From assembly GCA_036752465.1 (NCBI GenBank), contig DAIOSQ010000065.1:1-11473 (forward strand): DNA of 11,473 nucleotides, in the 5' to 3' direction. Source of the DNA: DAIOSQ01 sp036752465 (GTDB lineage: Bacteria; Pseudomonadota; Gammaproteobacteria; Legionellales; Legionellaceae). Of the stretch, positions 5,299 to 11,473 are shown one piece after another. Every line of letters begins with the position of its first letter. Position 1 is the first letter of the stretch. The notes under the pieces are model-generated. The model made no database searches and was not told the origin of the DNA. It saw only the letters and a list, made by a program, of their open reading frames with translations. The translations under genes were made by a program, and so were the position numbers.

Positions 5299-6129
5299 AT
5301 GCACATAAAACAATGGTTTGCTTTGCTATTGCTGTTATTGACCGCCTGTCAGCCCAATACTCGCCAGTTTAACGGCTATTTAGATGCCGATATGCTTTAT
5401 TTATCATCCGATATTGCCGGTCGCTTGCAGGCGCTGGCGGTGACCAAAGGCCAAATGGTACACGCACAGCAATTCTTGTTTCGCGCCGAACAAACCAACG
5501 AGCATTATCAGGTGGTGATCAGCAAACTAAACCAATCCAACTTAATGGCGCAACAAAATGAATTATCAAGTCAACTCAAATATATCCAGGCGAATTTTCA
5601 GCGCATTCGTATGCTGCTGCAACAGCATGCTGCCAGTCAGGATGATGCTGAAGCCGCAGCCAAAGATGTTGCGGTGGCTACACAAAAATTGGCGGCGATT
5701 GCTTTTCAAATTCAAAGCAGTCAGATGAATACCCGTGATAAGGAATGGTTATTAAGTCGGAAAATCGGCACAGCCCCAAATGATGGCATCATCTTCGATA
5801 TTTATTACCGACCAGGAGAGTATCTCCGAGCAGGTGATCCGGTACTCTCATTAATCACCCAAGATAACATCAAGGTAGTATTTTTTGTTCCCGAGGCGCA
5901 ATTAAGTCAAGTGCGACTCAATCAGCGCTTAACCATCAGCACCGATCAACAGCCACATTTTGCTAGCGGGCATATCTTTTATATCTCAGCCATCGCTGAA
6001 TATACCCCACCCATTATTTACTCCCCAAGCGAACGGCAAAAGTTAGTCTTTCGCGTCGAAGCCAAGATCGACCATCCGGATTTACAGCAACTACATCTTG
6101 GTCAGCCAGTAACCTTGGAGTTAAGCTAA
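5299..6129 (+). CDS. HlyD-family periplasmic adaptor lipoprotein of an ABC efflux pump (276 aa)
   Basis: This is the membrane fusion (adaptor) subunit linking an inner-membrane ABC transporter to an outer-membrane channel. The start at 5299 gives a standard lipoprotein signal, MHIKQWFALLLLLLTAC, with lipidated Cys17 after LTA. A TTG start 12 codons earlier would overlap the promoter and bury the signal. Residues 35-62 (YLSSDIAGRLQALAVTKGQMV) form the first lipoyl half, and about 65-150 the alpha-hairpin (coiled coil). APNDGIIFDIYYRPGEYLRAGDPV is the second lipoyl half, followed by the beta-barrel domain. The AEYTPPIIYSPSERQKLVFRVEA stretch is typical of YbhG/YhiI-type adaptors that work with ABC-2 exporters. 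The residue after Cys is Gln, not the Asp that marks inner-membrane retention in E. coli. It is first in a four-gene operon, and the ATPase starts 1 nt after it. The substrate is unknown. Confidence 0.92.
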   Translation: MHIKQWFALLLLLLTACQPNTRQFNGYLDADMLYLSSDIAGRLQALAVTKGQMVHAQQFLFRAEQTNEHYQVVISKLNQSNLMAQQNELSSQLKYIQANFQRIRMLLQQHAASQDDAEAAAKDVAVATQKLAAIAFQIQSSQMNTRDKEWLLSRKIGTAPNDGIIFDIYYRPGEYLRAGDPVLSLITQDNIKVVFFVPEAQLSQVRLNQRLTISTDQQPHFASGHIFYISAIAEYTPPIIYSPSERQKLVFRVEAKIDHPDLQQLHLGQPVTLELS

Positions 6130-6130
6130 T

Positions 6131-7033
6131 ATGACCGAACTTGCCATTGATGTAACTGGATTATCGAAGAAATTCGGTGATCGGCTGGTGGTCGACCATA
6201 TTGCTTTAAAAGTCAAAAAATCTGCCATATTTGGGTTTCTGGGCGCCAATGGCAGCGGCAAAACCACCACCATTCGGATGTTGTGTGGCTTATTAACCCC
6301 TAGCGAAGGGCAAGGCTCTTGTTTAGGCTATAACATCCGCACGCAAAGCGCGCAAATCAAACAACACATTGGCTACATGCCACAAAAATTCAGCTTTTAC
6401 GATGGTTTAACTGTCCATGAAAATTTGCGCTTTGTCGCCGATATTTTTGCCATTCCCCAGCCACAACAAGCCATCGCTGCGATGATCAAAAATCTAGAGC
6501 TGAGGCGTTTTCAAGACACCAAAGCTATACAACTCTCAGGGGGCTGGAAACAGCGTCTGGCATTGGCGTGCAGTTTCTTACACAAGCCGCAATTGTTATT
6601 TTTAGATGAACCCACTGCCGGTGTAGATCCCAAGGCACGCAAGGATTTTTGGGATTATTTGCACCATATTGCGACAGATGAGGGCACTACCATTTTGATT
6701 ACGACCCACTATATGGATGAGGCGGAAAAATGTACTGACCTGGCGTACATCCATCAAGGGAAAATGCTTTATTCTGGCCTAACCAAAGAATTGCTGGCCT
6801 ATTCTCAGGTACAAACCTACACGATGAATTGTGTTACCGATACACAAAGTGCTGTCATGCTGCAAATGCATCGGGCTTATCCTGACTTGTTGGTCACCAT
6901 CGTCAATAATGAATTGCGCATTTCGTCTGCTGATCACACCTTGTTAAATAATTGGCGCCAAAGCACACAGCACTTACCAGTTAAAGCCGTAACCCCTTCT
7001 TTTGAAGAAGTCTTTATTGGATTGATGCGATGA
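6131..7033 (+). CDS. ABC-2 type exporter ATP-binding protein (300 aa)
   Basis: This is the nucleotide-binding subunit that powers the export pump on the cytoplasmic face. All ABC motifs are present. Walker A is GANGSGKTT (38-46), the Q-loop MPQ has Gln85, and the signature is LSGGW (135-139). Walker B is LLFLDEP (155-161) with catalytic Glu160, the D-loop is AGVDP, and the switch His193 lies in TTHYMDEAE. The TTHYMDEAE/EKCTDL context and the C-terminal extension of about 90 residues fit the DrrA/CcmA-like subfamily that pairs with ABC-2 permeases. YbhF proteins of related pumps carry two such domains in one chain; this one has a single domain and should act as a homodimer. The signature Gln is replaced by Trp, which is an unusual but tolerated position. 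Its stop overlaps the permease start (ATGA). Confidence 0.95.
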   Translation: MTELAIDVTGLSKKFGDRLVVDHIALKVKKSAIFGFLGANGSGKTTTIRMLCGLLTPSEGQGSCLGYNIRTQSAQIKQHIGYMPQKFSFYDGLTVHENLRFVADIFAIPQPQQAIAAMIKNLELRRFQDTKAIQLSGGWKQRLALACSFLHKPQLLFLDEPTAGVDPKARKDFWDYLHHIATDEGTTILITTHYMDEAEKCTDLAYIHQGKMLYSGLTKELLAYSQVQTYTMNCVTDTQSAVMLQMHRAYPDLLVTIVNNELRISSADHTLLNNWRQSTQHLPVKAVTPSFEEVFIGLMR

Positions 7034-8184
7034 AACATTTGTCCATAACACGCTATTTTTCCACGCGACGCCTGATGGGTCTCATGCGCAAAGAGTTTGT
7101 GCTGATCCTGCGTGATAAAGGTACCATAGCCATGTTGGTGATCATGCCCGTCATGCTGTTGATTTTATTTGGGTTTGCCATAGAATTCGACCCCAAGCAC
7201 CTGCCTACCAACATTATCGCGTATGATCATACCCCGCTGACACGCAGTTTTGTCAGCTCACTAGAAGCTTCTAGCTATTTTAAACTCAATAAGTCAAACA
7301 ATAGTGAGCACCACAACCGCCAAGATTTCGCCGCCGGCCACGTTAGTTTTGCCATCACTATCCCTGCTGACTTCACGCGCAAGTATATTCGACATGAGGG
7401 CCCACAACTATTAGTAGAATATGACGGTTCTGATCCCGGCAGCAGTGCCAGCGCCTTAAACAATGCGCAGACTATCTTGAACAAAACCCTGAGTGATTTT
7501 AATCAACATAATGTACCGCACACCGCAAAAACTCCCGAGCGCAGCGTTGAATTTGTTGTTCATAGATTATTTAATGAGTCTAATATAAGTGCCTTTAATA
7601 TTGTGCCCGGGTTAATTGGGGTCATTTTAACCCTGACTATGGTGATGATTACCTCTACCGCAATCACTTCCGAAAAAGAATCTGGCACCTTAGAGATGTT
7701 ATTGTGCACACCATTAAAACCAACCGAGATCATTCTAGGCAAAGTCATTCCATATATTGTTTTAGGTTATCTACAGTTATCCAGCGTGCTGTTGTTTGGT
7801 CGTATACTGATTCATATTCCTATTGCAGGCAATTTATTGCTGCTATACTTTGCTGCCGCACCTTTTATTATTGCGAATTTGATGGTGGGCATGATTTTTT
7901 CTACGCTGGCCCGCACACCCATGCAAGCTATGCAACTAAGCGTGTTTTTTCAGCTGCCTTCTATCTTTTTATCAGGATATATTTTTTCTTTTTATGGCAT
8001 GCCAAAATGGGCGCAACTTATAGGATCCTGTTTGCCCATGACCTATTTTGTGCGCTTGTCACGTGGCATTTTGTTAAAAGGCAACACCTGGCTGCAGATC
8101 ATTCCCAATGTATTGCCCATAGTCGGCATCTCGATAATTTTGATTATCTTAACCGGCAAAATATTTAAAACCAAATTGGATTAA
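7030..8184 (+). CDS. ABC-2 type exporter permease (384 aa)
   Basis: This is the inner-membrane subunit of the exporter. The first helix (about residues 32-51) follows the amphipathic LMRKEFVLILRDKG connector typical of YhhJ/YbhS/YbhR permeases. A large periplasmic domain (about 52-186) comes next, then five further hydrophobic segments from residue 191 to 376, beginning IVPGLIGVILTLTMVMITST. The conserved cytoplasmic loop SEKESGTLEMLLCTPLKPTEIILGK, which contacts the ATPase, lies near 213-237. Only one permease gene is present, whereas the E. coli YbhFSR set has two, so a homodimer is likely. The ATG overlaps the ATPase stop by 4 nt, a translational-coupling arrangement. The next gene begins 5 nt after its stop. 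Confidence 0.94.
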   Translation: MKHLSITRYFSTRRLMGLMRKEFVLILRDKGTIAMLVIMPVMLLILFGFAIEFDPKHLPTNIIAYDHTPLTRSFVSSLEASSYFKLNKSNNSEHHNRQDFAAGHVSFAITIPADFTRKYIRHEGPQLLVEYDGSDPGSSASALNNAQTILNKTLSDFNQHNVPHTAKTPERSVEFVVHRLFNESNISAFNIVPGLIGVILTLTMVMITSTAITSEKESGTLEMLLCTPLKPTEIILGKVIPYIVLGYLQLSSVLLFGRILIHIPIAGNLLLLYFAAAPFIIANLMVGMIFSTLARTPMQAMQLSVFFQLPSIFLSGYIFSFYGMPKWAQLIGSCLPMTYFVRLSRGILLKGNTWLQIIPNVLPIVGISIILIILTGKIFKTKLD

Positions 8185-8189
8185 GTCAA

Positions 8190-9653
8190 ATGACAAACAA
8201 AATGCATTTGCATGCAAGCAAAGTAGCCAGCTATTTTTGCTGCAGCCTGTTGGCTGGGATCAATTTAATTTGGTTAAGCGCATGCAGCCAGAAAAATCCG
8301 CATGCAAACTTGCAATATCCCAGCAAAACCCGCAGCGGTGTCTCCTATGTTGCCACAACACCACCCATCAACCCAATCGCTTGGTGGCAACAATTACATG
8401 ATCGCCAATTAGACGACTTAATCCAACATGCATTGGCTAATAATCAATCCATACAAAGTGCTAAAGCAACCATCACCGTCGCGCAAGCGCAATTGAAAGC
8501 CGCTCAATATGCGTGGCTGCCAACGCTGAATGCAAGTGGTAATGTGTTCATCGCGCAATCCTTTCAACCCGCTATCGACGCGCAAGGCCTTTTCCAGCAG
8601 CCTAAAAATCGTAGGTTTTCCAATATTACCAAAATTAAATTGAATAATTATTTTGGCGGGTTTTTACCAACCTATTCGGTGAATATATTAAACGACGTAT
8701 ACAATATAAGATCTGCAAAAGCCTCGTTAGCCATACAGCAAGCTAATTTATTGGCCGGTCAATTGAGCGTTATCAGCCAAGTGGCTGGCACTTACTTTAT
8801 GCTCATCAGTCAAAGACAACAATTACAGCTAGAAACCGAATTGGTCAACACTTTAAAAACTATGCGGAACCTTGATCGCGCACAATACCGCATTGGAACC
8901 AGCAGCCTAGAGGCCGTAGAAAATGATGCCCAGCTTTTGGCGGCAGAAGCCGCAAAACTGCCTGATATTGCCAGTGTAGTTGCACAAAGCGAAAACACCC
9001 TTCATCTGCTGTGTAACGAAAATCCTGCAGCGCTGAGGACCCAACGACGCATACAATCGCTCGATACCACCGTACTCATGCCAAAAAGATTGTCATCCGC
9101 GGTCCTGCGCAACCGACCGGATATCATGATTGCCTATCATCAGGTGCAGATCTCACAAGCCCAGCTGGGCATCAGTTATTCAGTGTTTTTTCCCACCTTC
9201 AAATTAGACACCGCGCTAGAGGGCGCATCATTTTCATTGGCCAATATTTTAAAATTAAACGCCACTTTTTGGGCAGCAAAATTGTCAACACCCATGACAC
9301 TTCTCAATGCCAGTGCGTTCGCTAACGTGCAAGCCGCCAAAGCCAATATCCTGGTAACCTATGGTAACTATCTGCAAACCCTGCGGCAGGCATTTTCGGA
9401 AGTAGACACTGGCCTAACCCATCAAAAAAATAGCCAGCTATCGTATCAACACAGCCATGAGGCTTCATTGGCAGCGCAGCATTTATATCAACTTGCTCGT
9501 AGCAAATATCAAACGGGTTATAAAGACTACCGCACAGTAATCGACGCCAAAATCAATTGGTTGCTCGCCCGCTTGCAGGAAGTACAAGCAAAAGCTCAGC
9601 TCTTGGATGACGCGGTGCTGGTGTATCAGGCAATTGCCGCTGGAGATGAGTGA
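8190..9653 (+). CDS. TolC/NodT-type outer membrane efflux lipoprotein (487 aa)
   Basis: This is the outer-membrane channel of the tripartite pump. The N-terminus has a lipoprotein signal with lipobox LSAC (Cys32), as in OprM/NodT proteins. An in-frame ATG at 8202 would also keep it, and the start at 8190 has only a weak ribosome site. Two OEP repeats follow. The first begins near WWQQLHDRQLDDLIQHALANN (residue 65 on) with AQAQLKAAQYAWLPTLNASG. The second includes LRNRPDI, the NodT-family hallmark, and QISQAQLGISYSVFFPTFKL. Long helical segments such as TGLTHQKNSQLSYQHSHEA build the periplasmic tunnel. The length is usual for the family. It is the last gene of the operon, so this pump brings its own channel rather than sharing a housekeeping TolC. 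Confidence 0.94.
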   Translation: MTNKMHLHASKVASYFCCSLLAGINLIWLSACSQKNPHANLQYPSKTRSGVSYVATTPPINPIAWWQQLHDRQLDDLIQHALANNQSIQSAKATITVAQAQLKAAQYAWLPTLNASGNVFIAQSFQPAIDAQGLFQQPKNRRFSNITKIKLNNYFGGFLPTYSVNILNDVYNIRSAKASLAIQQANLLAGQLSVISQVAGTYFMLISQRQQLQLETELVNTLKTMRNLDRAQYRIGTSSLEAVENDAQLLAAEAAKLPDIASVVAQSENTLHLLCNENPAALRTQRRIQSLDTTVLMPKRLSSAVLRNRPDIMIAYHQVQISQAQLGISYSVFFPTFKLDTALEGASFSLANILKLNATFWAAKLSTPMTLLNASAFANVQAAKANILVTYGNYLQTLRQAFSEVDTGLTHQKNSQLSYQHSHEASLAAQHLYQLARSKYQTGYKDYRTVIDAKINWLLARLQEVQAKAQLLDDAVLVYQAIAAGDE

Positions 9654-9685
9654 GTGCACAGGGCCTGACGATAAAACATAATAAC

Positions 9686-9718
9686 GGATGCCACGCACAA
9701 GTATAAGCCGAGGCATCC
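9686..9718. terminator. Inverted repeat between convergent genes, possible bidirectional terminator
   Basis: GGATGCC (9686-9692) pairs with GGCATCC (9712-9718) across a 19-nt loop, in the 95-bp gap between the outer membrane factor and the convergent exported-protein gene. On the minus strand it is followed by the T-rich GTTATTATGTTTTA; on the plus strand the T-run is absent. A terminator role is plausible from position but weak in form. Confidence 0.4.
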
Positions 9719-9748
9719 TATTGAGCAGAGAAGTACCGTCAACACAGA

Positions 9749-10438
9749 CTATTCAGAATCGACAGGTGTTTCTGCGGCTGTTTCAGCAAGAAATTTGTCT
9801 TGGTAATCAACAACAAATCCAGCGAAAATTCGGATGATGCGATCATCGATTTTATTAGGGGTGACCACCACCATAGACCAAGTGTTCGCTTCACGATTTC
9901 TTGTCATCTCCGCAATAGCCAAAGAATTTTTTGCCGTATGTATGGCGAAATGCGTAAAATCTGCGTTCGCTACTGCATACGCCAGCAGTTCGGAACGACC
10001 TGCTTCATCATAGCTGTAAATACTATATTTAGCTGATTCGACAGTTAAAATATTGCCATAGATTGTCCCAATAGCAACCCCGCGAGTATCGTATATATCA
10101 ATATCAATTGCCGTTGGTTGATTGAAGCTACCGATGGACAATAACCGGGTAATCCCAGTTGCCTGCCAACCATCCGCATTAGACAAGTCATAATTGGTGC
10201 GTATACGAAACGCGCTTTTTTTAACCTGGCCTGGATAGGTTGGCTCATAGCCAGTCTTGCCTGAACTCGGGCCGGGGGTTGCCATATGGTAGAACTCAGC
10301 GGTATTAGAGATCGTTTTACTCACCGTAAATTCGTACGGATGATCTTCAAAAACACCATAATTTGCAGAGCATACCCATGAAGATGCCAAGGCCAGTAAG
10401 CCACCCAACAGCAACTTTTGCACGTGACGAAACATCAT
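9749..10438 (-). CDS. Exported protein of unknown function (229 aa)
   Basis: I do not recognise this family. The N-terminus is a clear Sec signal peptide: MMFRHVQK, hydrophobic LLLGGLLALASSWV, then C-S-A with cleavage expected after Ala25. The mature part of about 204 residues is rich in beta-type segments (FRIRTNYDLSNADGW, AIDIDIYDTRGVAIGTIYGN, AKYSIYSYDE) and ends in an acidic tail. It has few cysteines, no further membrane helix and no catalytic motif I can name. GAGGA sits 5 nt before the first ATG and 8 nt before the second (10435), so either may be used. It has its own promoter, converges on the efflux operon, and lies downstream of cbpA-cbpM. A periplasmic or secreted beta-rich protein is as far as the sequence goes. 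Confidence 0.85.
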   Translation of the reverse strand: MMFRHVQKLLLGGLLALASSWVCSANYGVFEDHPYEFTVSKTISNTAEFYHMATPGPSSGKTGYEPTYPGQVKKSAFRIRTNYDLSNADGWQATGITRLLSIGSFNQPTAIDIDIYDTRGVAIGTIYGNILTVESAKYSIYSYDEAGRSELLAYAVANADFTHFAIHTAKNSLAIAEMTRNREANTWSMVVVTPNKIDDRIIRIFAGFVVDYQDKFLAETAAETPVDSE

Positions 10439-10467
10439 AAAAATCCTCAGATTGATTAAAAAATGCC

Positions 10468-10496
10468 ACTATAACAAACAAATAAAGCAAAGGCAA
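10468..10496 (-). promoter_or_regulatory. Sigma70-type promoter of the exported-protein gene
   Basis: On the minus strand, TTGCCT (10496-10491) and TATAGT (10473-10468) are 17 nt apart, ending about 30 nt before the ATG. The -10 box matches consensus at five of six positions and the -35 at four of six. The intervening and downstream DNA is T-rich. The remainder of the 10497-10606 gap shows no gene and no convincing terminator for cbpM. Confidence 0.6.
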
Positions 10497-10606
10497 ATGA
10501 AAAATGGGCCTCATGATATACCAGGAAACAACAAACGTCGGCACCCTCTCGAGCAGTTACCCAAACAACAGATATCACAAGACCAGCCGCAGATCCTGGA
10601 TAGGGC

Positions 10607-10936
10607 TTATGAAGATAACGATTCAACTTGTCGTCGCAAAATATGCAATTCTTCGCGGACAGTGGCTAACTCGTCTAATAATTCTAACGCCAGAACAACA
10701 CCTGGCATATTGATATCTAAATCATTTTGCAGACGGCATGCTGCGGCAATTCTACCGAGCATTTTATGATCAAACTGCAACTGATGAATGGGAGTAATGT
10801 GCGTACTGAATAAGCCACATTGTAACATCTCTAGTAAAGTCTGCTCAGAAATACCATAGTGCTCACAGACCTCAAGGTAAGAATAACTTACGGCATCATC
10901 TAGCAAAACACCGGTAATAATGGTTTGAGTTGACAT
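10607..10936 (-). CDS. cbpM: Chaperone modulator CbpM (109 aa)
   Basis: This is a small MerR-like protein that binds the J domain of CbpA and inhibits its co-chaperone and DNA-binding activity. The sequence shows the family layout. An N-terminal strand pair precedes the helix-turn-helix-like SYSYLEVCEHYGISEQTLLE and the GLFSTHI turn. Next comes HKMLGRIAAACRLQNDLDINMPGVVLALELLDEL, and a short coiled coil (TVREELHILRRQVESL) closes the protein. Length is normal for the family. It begins 3 nt after the cbpA stop, and its Shine-Dalgarno (GGGGG) lies inside the cbpA 3' end, so the two are translationally close, as in E. coli. Cytoplasmic or nucleoid-associated. Confidence 0.9.
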   Translation of the reverse strand: MSTQTIITGVLLDDAVSYSYLEVCEHYGISEQTLLEMLQCGLFSTHITPIHQLQFDHKMLGRIAAACRLQNDLDINMPGVVLALELLDELATVREELHILRRQVESLSS

Positions 10937-10939
10937 GTG

Positions 10940-11473
10940 CTATACCCCCATATGGCGTCGTGGATTCAACGGCATCGCTTGGGCCATTTTTTTATATAGC
11001 GCACGATCCTCTGCCGTCTCAGCTTTTGGTGTGACAATTTTTAAAATTACATATTGATTGCCCGCTATTTTTCCAGGTAACCCTTTACCTTTTAAACGCA
11101 AGGTTTGCCCACCCTGCGAACCCGCCGGTATTTTTAAATCCACCTGACCGGCCAGTGTCGGAATCGCAATATTAGCGCCTAAAGCTGCCTCCCAAGGGGT
11201 TACTGGCAAGGTCAAGTAAATATCATCTTGTTTGACATCAAACAACGCATGTTTGGCCACGTGAATAGTTAAATACAAATCACCTCGCTGCTGACCTACT
11301 TGCGCGCCTTGCGCGGGCAAACGTATTTTCTGACCATCTCGTATACCGGCAGGAATTTTAATTTTCAGAGTGCTGGTTGGCAGATGAGGCGATGCTTGTA
11401 ACTGTATTTCTTGCAGCGCACCCTGATAGGCGTCTTCCAAAGAAATGGTCACCGCACTGTGTGAATCCGCTGC
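10940..11473 (-). CDS. cbpA: CbpA, DnaJ-class co-chaperone, N-terminus cut by the window edge
   Basis: Only the C-terminal 177 residues are in the window. The frame stays open to the right edge (upstream residues read AADSHSAVTISLEDAY), so the GTG at 11452 is internal and not a start. The visible part covers both C-terminal substrate-binding domains of the DnaJ type. CTD1 shows LKIKIPAGIRDGQKIRLPAQG and GDLYLTIHVAKHALFD. CTD2 shows DIYLTLPVTPWEAALGANIAIPTL, LKIPAGSQGGQTLRLKGKGLPG and the closing NPRRHMGV. There is no zinc-finger cysteine cluster, which separates CbpA from DnaJ, and the downstream cbpM confirms the call. It stimulates DnaK and in E. coli also binds curved DNA in stationary phase; the J domain lies outside the window. 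Confidence 0.93.
   Translation of the reverse strand, partial: AADSHSAVTISLEDAYQGALQEIQLQASPHLPTSTLKIKIPAGIRDGQKIRLPAQGAQVGQQRGDLYLTIHVAKHALFDVKQDDIYLTLPVTPWEAALGANIAIPTLAGQVDLKIPAGSQGGQTLRLKGKGLPGKIAGNQYVILKIVTPKAETAEDRALYKKMAQAMPLNPRRHMGV

Noticed and set aside
7704..8168. 154-codon plus-strand frame inside the permease gene.
   Set aside because: It is an out-of-frame shadow of the permease transmembrane region, with many aromatic and Cys residues and no domain.
10940..11452. A complete gene starting at the GTG at 11452.
   Set aside because: The frame stays open to the window edge and the protein starts within the CbpA C-terminal domain, so it is a truncated cbpA and not a stand-alone protein.
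1..11473. CRISPR arrays, insertion sequences with terminal repeats, rRNA genes and riboswitches.
   Set aside because: No regularly spaced repeats, transposase motifs, rRNA sequence or riboswitch-like conserved leader was seen on either strand.

Overview
The window looks like a gammaproteobacterial chromosome fragment. The evidence is a CbpA/CbpM chaperone pair, a tRNA-Pro(GGG) of the enterobacterial type, and a lipoprotein-based tripartite ABC exporter. A host-associated lineage such as the Legionellales is plausible, because there is an effector-like coiled-coil/membrane protein with an acidic tail and the genes are moderately AT-rich. That placement is inference, as no marker here fixes the genus.

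Region 1 (1-3417, all genes on the minus strand) reads as accessory DNA lying against the 3' end of the tRNA-Pro gene. In transcription order it holds an AlpA-type regulator, a winged-helix/replication-type protein typical of integrative elements, and a tightly packed four-gene cargo. The cargo is a P-loop kinase fused to an NTF2-like (DUF4440) domain, a VOC/glyoxalase-fold protein, a GNAT acetyltransferase, and a second GNAT that runs off the left edge. Start and stop codons of the cargo genes overlap or nearly touch, so they are probably co-transcribed. No integrase is visible between alpA and the tRNA. That gap instead carries repeated GGTTAT half-sites and a pair of GTAGCCA direct repeats.

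Region 2 (3418-3535) is the tRNA-Pro gene and its well-formed promoter. Region 3 (3618-5069) is a single plus-strand gene for an alpha-helical protein of about 471 residues with a long Ala/Gly-rich hydrophobic centre and a poly-Asp C-terminus. Its function is unknown and it is a candidate secreted effector. The following gap contains two perfect inverted repeats and the promoter of the next operon.

Region 4 (5242-9653) is a complete four-gene export operon in the order periplasmic adaptor lipoprotein, ABC ATPase, ABC-2 permease, TolC/NodT-type outer membrane factor. Intergenic gaps are 1 nt, a 4-nt overlap and 5 nt. All three cellular layers of a tripartite efflux pump are encoded in one transcript. 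The substrate cannot be read from the sequence.

Region 5 (9654-11473, minus strand) has a small exported protein of unknown function with its own promoter. Upstream of it lie cbpM and the C-terminal part of cbpA, an Hsp40 co-chaperone and its modulator, cut by the right edge.
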